Source: Flavobacterium aquatile LMG 4008 = ATCC 11947
Lineage (GTDB): Bacteria > Bacteroidota > Bacteroidia > Flavobacteriales > Flavobacteriaceae
Assembly (NCBI RefSeq): GCF_000757385.1
Contig: NZ_JRHH01000001.1
Coordinates: 186,001-250,000, forward strand
Length of the DNA stretch: 64,000 nucleotides
Direction of reading: 5' to 3'
Shown: positions 44,495-53,987 of the stretch, in pieces
How the letters are laid out: every line of letters starts with the position of its first letter
How positions within the stretch are numbered: the first letter of the stretch is position 1
Made by a program: the position numbers and the translations under genes
Notes under the pieces: generated by a model
Seen by the model: only the letters and a program-made list of their open reading frames with translations
Told to the model about the DNA's origin: nothing
Databases searched by the model: none

Positions 44495-45319
44495 TTATAC
44501 CGCAACAACTCCTTTAATATGCGGATGCGGATCATAATCTTCTAAAGTAAAATCTTCAAAAGTGAAATCGAATATGTTTTTCACATTTGGATTTAATATC
44601 ATTTTTGGAAGTGGTCTTGGTTCGCGTGATAATTGTAGTTCTACTTGCTCAAAATGATTGTTGTAAATATGGGCATCACCAAAGGTGTGAATGAATTCGC
44701 CAACTTGCAAATCACAAACTTGTGCAATCATCATTGTAAATAAAGCATAAGAAGCAATGTTAAATGGAACGCCAAGAAATATATCGGCACTTCGTTGGTA
44801 CAATTGACACGATAATTTTCCATCTGCAACATAAAACTGGAAGAAAGCGTGACATGGAGGCAAAGCTACTTTTCCGTTTTCTATATTTTCTGCAAATGAT
44901 TTTGATGTGTCTGGTAAAACCGATGGATTCCAAGCAGAAACTAACATTCGTCTGCTGTTTGGATTTGTTTTTAAAGTATCGATTAATTCAGTGATTTGAT
45001 CTATTTCTTCACTATTCCAATTGCGCCATTGGTGACCATAAACCGGGCCTAAATCACCATTTTCATTCGCCCATTCGTCCCAAATTCTTACTCCGTTTTC
45101 TTTTAAGTAACCAATATTAGTATCGCCTTTTAAAAACCAAAGCAATTCGTAAACGATTGATTTTAGATGTAACTTTTTAGTTGTTACCATTGGAAAACCT
45201 TCTGCTAAATCAAAACGCATTTGGTAGCCAAAAACACTTTTGGTTCCGGTGCCAGTTCTGTCGCCTTTTTGAGTTCCGTTTTCTAAAACGTGTTTTACTA
45301 AGTCGTGGTATTGTTTCAT
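44495..45319 (-). CDS. thyA: Thymidylate synthase
   Basis: A 274-aa folate-dependent enzyme that methylates dUMP to dTMP. Family motifs: [19 protein letters not shown], the catalytic [11 protein letters not shown] (Cys), [23 protein letters not shown], and [12 protein letters not shown]. The C-terminus ends in Ile-Lys-Gly-Val-Val-Ala-Val, near the usual A-x-A-V. It is slightly longer than the 264-aa E. coli enzyme. It sits in front of the TonB-like gene with a 10-bp gap. Confidence 0.97.
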   Translation of the reverse strand: MKQYHDLVKHVLENGTQKGDRTGTGTKSVFGYQMRFDLAEGFPMVTTKKLHLKSIVYELLWFLKGDTNIGYLKENGVRIWDEWANENGDLGPVYGHQWRNWNSEEIDQITELIDTLKTNPNSRRMLVSAWNPSVLPDTSKSFAENIENGKVALPPCHAFFQFYVADGKLSCQLYQRSADIFLGVPFNIASYALFTMMIAQVCDLQVGEFIHTFGDAHIYNNHFEQVELQLSREPRPLPKMILNPNVKNIFDFTFEDFTLEDYDPHPHIKGVVAV

Positions 45320-45438
45320 GTCATTGCGAGGAACGAAGCAATCTTAAAATTGTATCGTTTTTTTAGTTATACTTTCTAAATAAATTCCCTTCGACTTTAG
45401 TTTATGCTGAGCGAAGTCGAAGTGCTCAGGGTGACAAA
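45317..45438. repeat. Dispersed intergenic repeats (two REP-like motifs)
   Basis: Directly before thyA lies GTCATTGCGAGGAACGAAGC (45319 region), a motif I remember as common between genes in flavobacteria. At 45388-45436 there is an imperfect inverted repeat of CTTCGACT...GAGCGAAGTCGAAG followed by CTCAGGGTGACA, another widespread Bacteroidota intergenic repeat. They overlap no gene except the last bases of the thyA start. Confidence 0.65.
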
Positions 45439-45464
45439 TCTGTAATCTGCAAACTGCAATCTTT

Positions 45465-46094
45465 TTAAGATTCTCTTTTAGAAATTTCGTCTCTAATTCG
45501 TGCTGCTTTTTCATAGTCTTCTTCTTGAACTGCCATTTCTAGAAATTCATGAAGTTCTGATAAACTAAATTTATTGTATCCATCATTCGATTTTTGATCG
45601 TCAGATTCTAAGCCAAAAGTTTCTGGTGTAGATAAAACGCCGTCATCATCTGGATTTTGACCTTCTAATTCTGATGGATTGGCATTTAAATAAATTCCGG
45701 CTTTATCAAGAATGTTTTTATAAGTAAAAATTGGAGCAGAAAAACGCAATGCCAAAGCAATAGCATCTGAAGTTCTCGCATCAATTATTTCTTCAATTTT
45801 ATCTCTTTCGCAAATAATACTTGAGTAGAAAACACCGTCAACTAATTTGTGAATAATAACTTGTTTTACGACGATGTCAAATCTATCGGCGAAACTTTTA
45901 AATAAATCGTGCGTTAATGGACGTGGCGGTTTTATTTCTTTTTCTAGAGCGATTGCAATAGATTGTGCTTCGAAAGCTCCAATTACTATGGGAAGTTTTC
46001 GTTCACCATCAACTTCGTTCAAAATCAATGCATAAGCACCATTTTGTGTTTGACTATAAGAGATTCCTTTTATTGTTAGTTTTACTAAACTCAT
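45465..46094 (-). CDS. Bifunctional nuclease family protein with C-terminal UVR motif
   Basis: A 209-aa protein. Residues 1-145 are a bifunctional nuclease (DUF151) domain: LPIVIGAFEAQSIAIALE, PRPLTHDLFKSF, IDARTSDAIALALRFSAPIF. Residues ~172-207 (FSLSELHEFLEMAVQEEDYEKAARIRDEISKR) are a UvrB/UvrC interaction motif. The combination is usual in Bacteroidota. A role in nucleic-acid processing is inferred from the family; the exact substrate is not known. Confidence 0.88.
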   Translation of the reverse strand: MSLVKLTIKGISYSQTQNGAYALILNEVDGERKLPIVIGAFEAQSIAIALEKEIKPPRPLTHDLFKSFADRFDIVVKQVIIHKLVDGVFYSSIICERDKIEEIIDARTSDAIALALRFSAPIFTYKNILDKAGIYLNANPSELEGQNPDDDGVLSTPETFGLESDDQKSNDGYNKFSLSELHEFLEMAVQEEDYEKAARIRDEISKRES

Positions 46095-46191
46095 ATTATA
46101 TTGTTTTGCCGCAAAGGCGCAAAGTCACTAAGTTTCTTGTTTTTATGAAAGTGTATTGAAAACAGATTTCTATTCAATACAGATTACAATT

Positions 46192-46259
46192 TAGCCCTGA
46201 TAGCAGTGGAAATCCTTGCTTTTTTATTTAAAAAAGCAAGATTGCAACGGATAGCAGGA
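46192..46259 (+). repeat. Two-armed dispersed repeat, copy 1 (hairpin insert)
   Basis: TAGCCCTGATAGCAGTGGAA on the left and TTGCAACGGATAGCAGGA on the right enclose a perfect 11-bp hairpin (CTTGCTTTTTT, ATTT, AAAAAAGCAAG; 46215-46240). The arms recur at 63024 and, inverted, at 51973, whereas the insert is different each time. Confidence 0.8.
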
Positions 46260-46311
46260 ATTGCGACTGCAAAGTAACAAAAAAGTTTCGCTTCTAAAAA
46301 TTCATTTATAA

Positions 46312-46346
46312 AAAAAGCTACCTAAAATTACTTTAGATAGCTTTTT
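46312..46346 (-). terminator. Terminator of etfA
   Basis: AAAAAGCTATCTAAA and TTTAGGTAGCTTTTT form a 15-bp stem with one mismatched position, with A and T runs on both sides. It lies 22 bp after the etfA stop on the minus strand. Confidence 0.85.
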
Positions 46347-46368
46347 CAAATTTGAGTTAGTTCTATTT

Positions 46369-47337
46369 CTAGTGATTGCTAGCTTTAAATTCTTTTAATT
46401 TCGCAGTCAAACGAGGTACGATATCGAAAGCGTCGCCTACAATTCCGTAATCAGCCACTTTAAAAAATGGTGCTTCTGGATCGGCATTGATAACTACTTT
46501 TACTTTAGAAGAGTTGATTCCTGCAATGTGTTGGATTGCTCCAGAAATTCCTACAGCGATGTATAAATTGGTTGCCACTGGTTTCCCTGTTTGTCCAACG
46601 TGTTCGCTGTGAGGACGCCATCCAAGATCTGAAACTGGTTTAGAACATGCTGTTGCAGCTCCAAGAACTGATGCTAATTCCTCTAGCATACCCCAATTTT
46701 CTGGACCTTTTAATCCGCGACCACCAGAAACTACAACGTCTGCATCGGCAATGGTTACTTTACCTGTTGTTTTTTCTACAGATTCTACTTTTACGTTAAA
46801 ATCGGCATCATTTAATGTTGGAGCGAAATCTTCTTCAGATAATGACGAAGAAGTTTCTACTAATCCGAAAGAGTTTTTACCAATTGCAACAATTTTCACG
46901 TCAGTTGAAATTTCTGTGATATTGAAAGCTTTGTTAGAAAAAGCTGTTCTTTTTACTTGAAATGGTGCAGTTGAAAGTGGTAAGCCAACAACATTTGATG
47001 CAAATCCAGCTTCTAATCCTACAGCAACAATTGGCGCAAGATATAAACTGTCTGTTGTAGAAGAAAGTACAATTACTTTTGCACCTTCTTTTTGTGCTGC
47101 TTGTTTTACAACATCGGCGTAAGCTTTGGCATTGAAATTGGCTAATTTATCATTAGTTACTTTCAAAACTTTGTCTACACCATATTTTGATAATTCAGAA
47201 ACATCTGATGTGTTTACAGTTACTGCTGTTACAGTTGTGCCAAGAGATTCGGCTACTTTTTTTGCATACGATGCTAATTCAAAAGCTACTTTTTTGAATT
47301 TTCCATCGGCTGATTCTGCGTATATTAATAATGACAT
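46369..47337 (-). CDS. etfA: Electron transfer flavoprotein alpha subunit
   Basis: A 322-aa subunit that binds FAD and, with the beta subunit, carries electrons from acyl-CoA dehydrogenases to the quinone pool. The C-terminal FAD domain is clear: [73 protein letters not shown]. The N-terminal domain (1-190) is of the usual length. The etfB gene ends 75 bp upstream, so the two form an operon. Confidence 0.96.
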   Translation of the reverse strand: MSLLIYAESADGKFKKVAFELASYAKKVAESLGTTVTAVTVNTSDVSELSKYGVDKVLKVTNDKLANFNAKAYADVVKQAAQKEGAKVIVLSSTTDSLYLAPIVAVGLEAGFASNVVGLPLSTAPFQVKRTAFSNKAFNITEISTDVKIVAIGKNSFGLVETSSSLSEEDFAPTLNDADFNVKVESVEKTTGKVTIADADVVVSGGRGLKGPENWGMLEELASVLGAATACSKPVSDLGWRPHSEHVGQTGKPVATNLYIAVGISGAIQHIAGINSSKVKVVINADPEAPFFKVADYGIVGDAFDIVPRLTAKLKEFKASNH

Positions 47338-47412
47338 AATTTTTTATTTTAAATTTTGAATTATAAATTTTGAATTAATTTAAAATTCAGAATTTATAAT
47401 TTATAATAATTT

Positions 47413-48159
47413 TTAGATAACTTTCGCTTCATTGTGTAATGCGCTAACTAATCCGTCTAAATCGTCTGCAGAGAATAATTTTACTGCCGATTTTGGGGCT
47501 GGTTTTTCAAATTTTACCGCTTTAGTTTCTACAGAAGCCGTAACTGGTTCAAGAACTGTTAATGCTTTAGTTCTAGCAGTCATAATTCCTCTCATATTTG
47601 GAATACGTAAATCTTTTTCTTCAACTAAACCTTTTTGTCCACCAATTACTAATGGAAGTGAAGCTGCAATGATTTCTTTTCCACCATCAATCTCTCTTGA
47701 TGCTTTTGCAGAAGTTCCGTCAACTTTAAGTTCTGTGCAAGAATTTACAAAGTTGTAGTTCAATAATCCAGCAAGCATTCCTGGAACCATTCCACCATTG
47801 TAATCTAATGATTCTTTTCCGCAGATTACTAAATCGTAATTTCCAGATTTTACAACTTCTGCTAATTGTTTAGCAACATAAAAACCATCAGTTGCAGCAG
47901 CGTTTACACGAATTGCCTCGTTTGCTCCAATTGCTAATGCTTTTCTTAGGGTTGGTTCAGTATCGGCACCGCCAACATTTACAACAGTAACGGTTGCTCC
48001 TTGTTGTTCTTGAAACCAAATCGCTCTTGTTAATCCGAATTCATCATTTGGATTGATAACATATTGAACGCCATTGGTGTCAAATTCTGAATCGCCATTG
48101 ACGAAGTTGATTTTTGAAGTAGTATCAGGTACATGACTGATGCAAACTAATATTTTCAT
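47413..48159 (-). CDS. etfB: Electron transfer flavoprotein beta subunit
   Basis: A 248-aa partner of etfA that binds AMP. Motifs: ILVCISHVPDTTSKI, INPNDEFGLTRAI, LVICGKESLDYNGGMVPGMLAGLL and the recognition-loop region SREIDGGKEIIAASLPLVIGGQKGLVEEKDLRIPNMRGIMTARTK. Slightly shorter than some family members but complete. The order etfB-etfA is standard. Confidence 0.96.
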   Translation of the reverse strand: MKILVCISHVPDTTSKINFVNGDSEFDTNGVQYVINPNDEFGLTRAIWFQEQQGATVTVVNVGGADTEPTLRKALAIGANEAIRVNAAATDGFYVAKQLAEVVKSGNYDLVICGKESLDYNGGMVPGMLAGLLNYNFVNSCTELKVDGTSAKASREIDGGKEIIAASLPLVIGGQKGLVEEKDLRIPNMRGIMTARTKALTVLEPVTASVETKAVKFEKPAPKSAVKLFSADDLDGLVSALHNEAKVI

Positions 48160-48422
48160 TTTATATAAATTAAAAGATTTTTCAGATTGTAAAAGTATAA
48201 AATATATTTCTAATATTTATATGCGTGCATACTATTTTTTTAAAAAAACATCAGTATTATATCGATTTCGTAGCTATATGTAATTTCATTGCAACAGATT
48301 TAACTTTTGTTGAATTGAAAAAACAAACTATTAACATTGATTATTTACACTTTAATATGTTTTTTTGTCGTTTTAAATTTTTATTTTTGCATTTCAAAAA
48401 TCCGAAGTAATACATATTATAT

Positions 48423-49400
48423 ATGAGAACGATACAATTTAGAGAAGCTATTGCCGAAGCTATGAGTGAAGAAATGCGTCGCGATGAAGCAGTATATTTA
48501 ATGGGTGAGGAAGTTGCCGAATACAATGGTGCTTACAAAGCATCGAAAGGTATGCTTGACGAATTTGGTCCAAAAAGAGTTATTGATACTCCAATTGCTG
48601 AATTAGGTTTTGCTGGAATCGCAGTTGGATCTGCTATGAATGGTTGTCGTCCTATTGTAGAATACATGACGTTTAACTTTTCATTAGTTGGAATTGACCA
48701 AATTATAAATAATGCTGCTAAGATGCGTCAAATGTCTGCTGGACAATTCCCTATGCCGATGGTTTTTCGTGGACCAACAGCTTCAGCAGGACAATTAGGA
48801 GCAACTCACTCACAAGCTTTTGAAAACTGGTTTGCAAATACGCCAGGTTTAAAAGTAGTAGTTCCATCAACAGTTTATGATGCTAAAGGTTTGTTGAAAG
48901 CTGCTATTCGTGATAATGACCCAGTTATTTTCATGGAAAGTGAGCAAATGTATGGCGACAAAGGTGAAGTTCCAGATGGAGAATATATCATTCCGCTTGG
49001 TGTTGCCGATGTAAAAAGAGAAGGTACCGATGTGACTATAGTTTCTTTCGGAAAAATTATCAAAGAGGCATTTGCTGCAGCAGATGAATTGGCTAAAGAA
49101 GGAATTTCTTGTGAAATTATAGACTTAAGAACCGTTCGTCCAATGGATTATGATGCAATTATCAATTCTGTTAAAAAAACAAATCGTTTGGTAGTTCTTG
49201 AAGAAGCTTGGCCATTTGCAAGTGTTGCTTCAGAAATTGCATATATGGTTCAAGATAAGGCTTTTGACTATCTTGATGCGCCAGTTCAAAGAATCACAAC
49301 TGCCGATACGCCAGCACCTTACTCACCAACTTTATTGAAAGAATGGTTGCCAAATGCAAACGATGTTGTTAAAGCTGTGAAAAAAGTAATGTACAAATAA
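48423..49400 (+). CDS. pdhB: Pyruvate dehydrogenase E1 component, beta subunit
   Basis: A 325-aa subunit of the thiamine-diphosphate-dependent E1 enzyme, which decarboxylates pyruvate. Motifs: FREAIAEAMSEEMRRDEAVYLMGEEVAEYNGAYK (with the catalytic-site Glu), DTPIAELGFAGIAVGSAMNG, FRGPTASAGQLGATHSQAFENWF, IDLRTVRPMDYDAI and the C-terminal ITTADTPAPYSPTLLKEWLPN. No alpha subunit or E2 gene is beside it in the window. An E1 beta of a related 2-oxo acid dehydrogenase is a less likely alternative. Confidence 0.94.
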   Translation: MRTIQFREAIAEAMSEEMRRDEAVYLMGEEVAEYNGAYKASKGMLDEFGPKRVIDTPIAELGFAGIAVGSAMNGCRPIVEYMTFNFSLVGIDQIINNAAKMRQMSAGQFPMPMVFRGPTASAGQLGATHSQAFENWFANTPGLKVVVPSTVYDAKGLLKAAIRDNDPVIFMESEQMYGDKGEVPDGEYIIPLGVADVKREGTDVTIVSFGKIIKEAFAAADELAKEGISCEIIDLRTVRPMDYDAIINSVKKTNRLVVLEEAWPFASVASEIAYMVQDKAFDYLDAPVQRITTADTPAPYSPTLLKEWLPNANDVVKAVKKVMYK

Positions 49401-49420
49401 TATAAACTATTATATTTGAG

Positions 49421-49447
49421 GCTTCATCAGAGAAATTTTGATGAAGC
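49421..49447 (+). terminator. Terminator of pdhB
   Basis: GCTTCATCA and TGATGAAGC form a perfect 9-bp stem with a 9-nt loop followed by a run of T. It lies 20 bp after the pdhB stop. Confidence 0.9.
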
Positions 49448-49480
49448 TTTTTTTTTCTAAAATTTCAATGTTGTAAGCAC

Positions 49481-51967
49481 ATGTTTAAAAAATTGTTTTT
49501 TCCGATTTTAGTATTCGCCCTATTCTCAAGTGCTGTTTTTTCGCAAACAAAGATCAGCGGAATTGTTGTTGATAAAAAAAACCAACCCATTTCTTTTGCA
49601 AGTATCGCTTTTAAAAACTCTAGTGAAGGTGTTGTGAGTAATGAAGACGGACGGTTTTATCTAGAATCAAATAAAACCTATGAAGCCTTCTTCGTAGCAT
49701 TCGATGGTTATAGTTCTAGAGAAGTTGAAATCACAAAATCGGTGATGTACGACTTGAAAATTGTTCTTAATGCTGAAGAAGTTTTGCAGGAGGTTAAAAT
49801 CTTTAGAGGAAAAACATCCAAAAAAAATAATCCTGCTTTAGACATTTTGAGAAAAATTTGGGAACGTAGAAGAAAAAACGGACTCAAAATGTTCAATCAA
49901 TACCAATATGAAAAGTACGAAAAAGTAGAATTCGATTTAAATACAATCGATAGTGCTTTTATGAAAAGCAAGATATTTAAAGGAATGGAATTTGTTTTCG
50001 ATCAAGTCGACACTTCCAAAGTTACCGGTAAAACCTATTTGCCAATGTTTATAAACGAAGCTATTTCTGACGTTTATGGAGATAATAAAAAAGGTAAAGT
50101 TAAAGAAATTTTAAAAGCCAATAAAAACTCTGGACTAACAAATGGTGATGGTGTAAATACCTTTATAAAAGACTTATATAACGACTATGACATCTATGAC
50201 AATTATCTAAATTTCTTCGATAAAAGTTTTACAAGTCCACTTTCTCGAACAGGAATTGATGTTTATAATTACGTGCTTTCAGACAGTACTTTTATAGATA
50301 ATAAATGGTGTTACAATATTATTTTCTATCCTAGAAGAAAGAATGAACTAACTTTTAAAGGTGATTTTTGGGTAAACGATACCACATTTGCCATTAAAAA
50401 TATTAATATGGCAGTTACAAAAAGTGCTAATATTAACTGGGTTAAAGAAATTTATATCGAACAAGAATTTGAAGTATTAAATGATTCTGTATTTTTATTA
50501 ACGCGCGATCATATGATGTCTGATTTTGCACTCAATAAAAAAGAATCTTCTAAAGGTGTTTATGGTAAACGCACAACATTAATTAGAAACCACAAATTCA
50601 ACGAAGAAAAACCTGATAAATTCTACAAACAAGAAGTAAACTTTATTGATAATGCGGTCTATGCAAGGTCTGATGATTATTGGAATGAAAACCGATTTGA
50701 AAAACTCAATAAAGACGAACAAGGAATTTACAAAATGCTCGACACGTTAAAAACGGTTAAGAAATTCAAGCAGATGTATAATCTAGTTTCCATCTTGGGA
50801 AGCGGTTACATAGAAATAGGAAATTTTGATTACGGTCCAATTTTCTCTACAGTAGGTTTTAATGAAGTAGAAGGAATCCGACTTCGAGTTGGAGGACGAA
50901 CTTACTTTGGTCCAAATGATATTTGGAGATTGCAAGGTTACACGGCTTATGGTTTTGACGATAATAAATTTAAATATGGTTTATCAGGAAAATGGATGGT
51001 CGATAAGAAAAACCGAGTAATAATCTCCGGAGGAAATCGACGCGATATTGAACAAATTGGCGCCAGTTTAACTACTACAAATGACGTTCTAGGTCGAAGT
51101 TTTGCCTCATCAAGTTTATTTAGTTCTGGAAGTAACGGAAAATTAACCAACATCAATTTAACCACAGCGGCTATCGAATTTGAACCAGTAAAAAACTTAA
51201 CTTTTCAAACCGGTTTTTCATACAGAACTTTAGAATCTGCGTCCAATACTTTTAGCTTAGATTATTATACAGATAACACGTTTACCACAACTAAAAGTGA
51301 AGTAAAGCAATCAGAAGTAAACCTTCAAATAGAATACACACCAGGTAGAAAAACTATTGGTTACGGAGTAGAAAGACGCGAAGTCGATAGTCCGTACAGT
51401 CGCTTTTTTATCAATTACAGCCAAGGATTTAAAGGATTAATTGATAGCGATTTCGATTACCAAAAAGTACAATTGTATTATCGACAACCCATCACAATTG
51501 GACCACTTGGAAGAACCAATTTAACAATGGAATTAGGTAAAACTTTCGGTAAAATTCCACTCGGATTAATGAGTGTTGTGCCAGGAAACCAAACTTATTT
51601 CATCATAGGAAACACCTTCAGTAACCTGAATTTCTACGAATTTGTAACCGACGAATATGCCACTTTTCAATGGGAACATAATTTTCAAGGACGATTATTA
51701 TCAAGAATTCCGTTCATGAGAAAATTAAATTGGAGAGAAATTGTAGGACTTCGAGGCGTTTACGGAACCATTTCTGATGAAAACAGACAATTAAACGCAT
51801 CAGGATTAACGTATCTCGCACCCGAAAAACCCTACTGGGAATACAGCGCAGGTATCGGAAATATTTTCAAAGTTTTCCGTTTAGATTTCGGTTGGAGAGC
51901 CAATTATAGAGACGTTCCAGATGCAAGTAATTTCACTGTTAAAGGCTCGTTTGGATTTTATTTCTAG
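49481..51967 (+). CDS. DUF5686 outer-membrane protein with carboxypeptidase-regulatory-like domain
   Basis: An 828-aa exported protein. Signal peptide (VFALFSSAVFS|Q). Residues ~24-105 are a CarboxypepD_reg-like domain (ISGIVVDKKNQPISFASIAFKNSSEGVVSNEDGRF). The rest is the DUF5686 region, with many beta-strand pairs and a C-terminal barrel-like half ending in FGFYF (Phe), so it should insert in the outer membrane. The family is frequent in Bacteroidota and its function is unknown. It probably has its own promoter after the pdhB terminator. Confidence 0.88.
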   Translation: MFKKLFFPILVFALFSSAVFSQTKISGIVVDKKNQPISFASIAFKNSSEGVVSNEDGRFYLESNKTYEAFFVAFDGYSSREVEITKSVMYDLKIVLNAEEVLQEVKIFRGKTSKKNNPALDILRKIWERRRKNGLKMFNQYQYEKYEKVEFDLNTIDSAFMKSKIFKGMEFVFDQVDTSKVTGKTYLPMFINEAISDVYGDNKKGKVKEILKANKNSGLTNGDGVNTFIKDLYNDYDIYDNYLNFFDKSFTSPLSRTGIDVYNYVLSDSTFIDNKWCYNIIFYPRRKNELTFKGDFWVNDTTFAIKNINMAVTKSANINWVKEIYIEQEFEVLNDSVFLLTRDHMMSDFALNKKESSKGVYGKRTTLIRNHKFNEEKPDKFYKQEVNFIDNAVYARSDDYWNENRFEKLNKDEQGIYKMLDTLKTVKKFKQMYNLVSILGSGYIEIGNFDYGPIFSTVGFNEVEGIRLRVGGRTYFGPNDIWRLQGYTAYGFDDNKFKYGLSGKWMVDKKNRVIISGGNRRDIEQIGASLTTTNDVLGRSFASSSLFSSGSNGKLTNINLTTAAIEFEPVKNLTFQTGFSYRTLESASNTFSLDYYTDNTFTTTKSEVKQSEVNLQIEYTPGRKTIGYGVERREVDSPYSRFFINYSQGFKGLIDSDFDYQKVQLYYRQPITIGPLGRTNLTMELGKTFGKIPLGLMSVVPGNQTYFIIGNTFSNLNFYEFVTDEYATFQWEHNFQGRLLSRIPFMRKLNWREIVGLRGVYGTISDENRQLNASGLTYLAPEKPYWEYSAGIGNIFKVFRLDFGWRANYRDVPDASNFTVKGSFGFYF

Positions 51968-51972
51968 AAGCC

Positions 51973-52112
51973 AATCCTGCTATCCATTACAAGTCCTCGC
52001 TAAAAAAAGTGTTTTTCTACACTATAAAAAGAGCTTCCGTTGGTCGCTTTTTTACAGCAAGAAAAACTACTTTTTTTAGCTCCGGGCTTTTCATTTCTAT
52101 CAGGGCTAATCC
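51973..52112 (-). repeat. Two-armed dispersed repeat, copy 2 (inverted, long insert)
   Basis: Read on the minus strand, TAGCCCTGATAGAAATGA begins the repeat (52091-52112 side) and GGATAGCAGGATT ends it (51973-51985). The arms match copies 1 and 3, but the insert is about 105 bp and carries several A/T-run hairpins (AAAAAAAGTGTTTTT; AAAAACTACTTTTTTT). It ends directly at the start codon of the glycosylase gene. Confidence 0.7.
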
Positions 52113-52706
52113 ATGAAGCAAGCAATAACCCATTTAGTTTCCAAAGACGAAATACTAAAATTCATTCTCGATAATTTTGGAAATCCCATCATTCAAAAAC
52201 GAAAAGAAGGATTTGCTTCCATGTGCCATATTATACTCGAACAACAAGTTTCAATTGCATCGGCAAAAGCTTGTTATGTAAAAATTGAAAATCTTCTAGG
52301 CAAAATATCGCCAAGTACAATTTTAAATGCAACTGATGAACAATTAAGATCATGCGGAGTTTCTCGACAAAAAATAATTTATTTAAAAGATTTAGCACAA
52401 AAAGTAGTAGCTAAAGAAATAGACTTTAAAAGTTTCGCAACAAAATCCGAAGAGCAAATTCGTGCCGAACTAATCACCATAAAAGGAGTAGGTAATTGGT
52501 CAATAGAAGTATACTTAATGTTTTGTCTTCAATCACAAGATATCATTCCTTTGGGCGATATCGCAATTAAAAACACATTAAAAGAATTATATAAATGCCA
52601 AACTCATGAAGAAATGCAAATGCTATCTGATAGTTGGAAACCATTTAGAACATTTGCATCTTTCACTATTTGGCATTATTATTTAAAGAAAAGAGGTAAA
52701 ATCTAA
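52113..52706 (+). CDS. DNA-3-methyladenine glycosylase (AlkA/HhH-GPD superfamily)
   Basis: A 197-aa base-excision repair enzyme that removes alkylated bases. It contains the typical start GFASMCHIILEQQVSIASAKACYVKI and a helix-hairpin-helix with catalytic Asp (LITIKGVGNWSIEVYLMFCLQSQDIIPLGDIAI; GVG hairpin near residue 126, Asp in PLGD near 146). No N-terminal AlkA domain is present, so it belongs to the short form. It starts right at the edge of the repeat, so its promoter is presumably within it. Confidence 0.88.
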   Translation: MKQAITHLVSKDEILKFILDNFGNPIIQKRKEGFASMCHIILEQQVSIASAKACYVKIENLLGKISPSTILNATDEQLRSCGVSRQKIIYLKDLAQKVVAKEIDFKSFATKSEEQIRAELITIKGVGNWSIEVYLMFCLQSQDIIPLGDIAIKNTLKELYKCQTHEEMQMLSDSWKPFRTFASFTIWHYYLKKRGKI

Positions 52707-52707
52707 A

Positions 52708-53151
52708 TTACTTTCTTAAAAGTTTAGCATCTAAACTATATTTTCCTGCGCCAGTAAAAAACAATCCTAAGTAAATTATAAAGTAAGTAAAAGCAGTATT
52801 AAATTCATATCCATTATCTCCTTTGTTTAGTATAGAACCAGGGAAAATTACTAGAAAGATATACGCCATACAAAACAATAGAAAAAACGAGCTCACTCGA
52901 GTAAACAATCCTACTATTAAAAGTAAGCTACACAAAAATTCAGCAAAAACAGTCAAAGCCAAAGGTACTGCTCCTTTCATTCCAAGAAAACTCACTTCTT
53001 TTGCCCAAAAATCTGAATTGGCCATTTCATTAAAATGAATTAATTTTTCATAGCCAATAAAAGCCATTAAAGCGCCAATTATTACTCTAATTAATAGTAA
53101 CCCAAGATCCATGTTGATCGCTTGTCCCGAAAATAATTTTAGTTTATTCAT
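52708..53151 (-). CDS. DoxX-family membrane protein
   Basis: A 147-aa protein from the Met at 53151; a nine-residue-longer frame starts at 53178 but lacks conserved sequence. Four TM helices are visible (LLLIRVIIGALMAFIGYEKL, ALTVFAEFLCSLLLIVGL, FFLLFCMAYIFLVIF, FTYFIIYLGLFFTGAG). DoxX-like proteins are linked to oxidoreductase membrane complexes and stress, but no fixed reaction is known. It is convergent with the glycosylase gene, which ends 1 bp away. Confidence 0.82.
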   Translation of the reverse strand: MNKLKLFSGQAINMDLGLLLIRVIIGALMAFIGYEKLIHFNEMANSDFWAKEVSFLGMKGAVPLALTVFAEFLCSLLLIVGLFTRVSSFFLLFCMAYIFLVIFPGSILNKGDNGYEFNTAFTYFIIYLGLFFTGAGKYSLDAKLLRK

Positions 53152-53298
53152 ACAGTTTTTAGTTTTTTTAAAGTCCAAAATCCAGACTTAATTGGTTAGT
53201 AATTATACAAATATAGTTTTTTTTGGTAATTGTAAAATCAAGATTGTTATCGAAAATAAAAAACTGCCAAAAACCGCTATAATTTTCGTGATTTTTTA

Positions 53299-53328
53299 TT
53301 GTAAAACTTTAATGTTTACGTACTTTTG
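53299..53328 (+). promoter_or_regulatory. Promoter of ppa (TTG-N19-TACTTTTG)
   Basis: TTG (53299-53301), 19 nt, TACTTTTG (53321-53328): a good match to the Bacteroidota consensus. It lies 23 bp before the start codon. Confidence 0.78.
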
Positions 53329-53351
53329 CACTCGAAAAAATAAAGAATAAA

Positions 53352-53885
53352 ATGACTGCAGATAAATTAAAAACGTTCGATGTTTTAATCGAAATTCCAA
53401 GAGGAAGTAGAAATAAATATGAATACGATTTTGCTATAAAAAGAATGCGTTTTGATAGAATGTTATTTTCATCAATGATGTATCCAGCAGATTACGGATT
53501 TATTCCTCAAACATTAGCATTAGATGGCGATCCATTAGATGTTTTAGTTTTAATTAACGAGCCAACTTTTCCTGGTTGTGTAATTGAAGTGAAACCAATT
53601 GGAGTGTTCCATATGGCAGATGACAAAGGTCCAGATGAAAAAATAATTTGCGTTCCAGTTTCTGACCCAATTTGGAATTCATTAGAAAATTTATCAGACA
53701 TCAATCAACACTTATTAAAAGAAATTGAGCACTTCTTTCAAGTATATAAAGACCTAGAAAACAAGAAGGTAGATGTGGAAGGTTGGGGTGATGTTAAAGA
53801 AGCATACCGAATCATTAAGGAATGTATAGATCGTTTTGAAGCAATTCCTGATAGACCAAAAGGATTATTCAGCATAAAAAGTTAA
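53352..53885 (+). CDS. ppa: Soluble inorganic pyrophosphatase
   Basis: A 177-aa family I enzyme that hydrolyses pyrophosphate in the cytoplasm and so drives biosynthesis. Active-site motifs are present: EIPRGSRNKYEYD, MYPADYGFIPQTLALDGDPLDVLVL (with the metal-binding Asp residues), and KKVDVEGWGDVKEAYRII. Normal length. It has its own promoter and terminator and lies directly before a membrane pyrophosphatase gene with the same substrate. Confidence 0.96.
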   Translation: MTADKLKTFDVLIEIPRGSRNKYEYDFAIKRMRFDRMLFSSMMYPADYGFIPQTLALDGDPLDVLVLINEPTFPGCVIEVKPIGVFHMADDKGPDEKIICVPVSDPIWNSLENLSDINQHLLKEIEHFFQVYKDLENKKVDVEGWGDVKEAYRIIKECIDRFEAIPDRPKGLFSIKS

Positions 53886-53900
53886 TAACATTATTAATAA

Positions 53901-53930
53901 AAGACAATCTTGATAAATTAAGATTGTCTT
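53901..53930 (+). terminator. Terminator of ppa
   Basis: AAGACAATCTT and AAGATTGTCTT form a perfect 11-bp stem with an 8-nt loop followed by about nine T. It lies 15 bp after the ppa stop. Confidence 0.93.
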
Positions 53931-53987
53931 TTTTTTTATATGTTTGTTTTATTAACAAATATTAACAACCTATCTAATCAGTTTATT

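Noticed and set aside
43543..44535. Longer start for the TonB-like protein
   Set aside because: It would overlap the thyA coding end and place 17 basic residues before the signal peptide; the start at 44484 gives a normal signal.
46103..46140. GCCGCAAAGGCGCAAAG stretch as a regulatory site
   Set aside because: I remember this as a common dispersed intergenic motif in Bacteroidota; a single copy here does not support a function.
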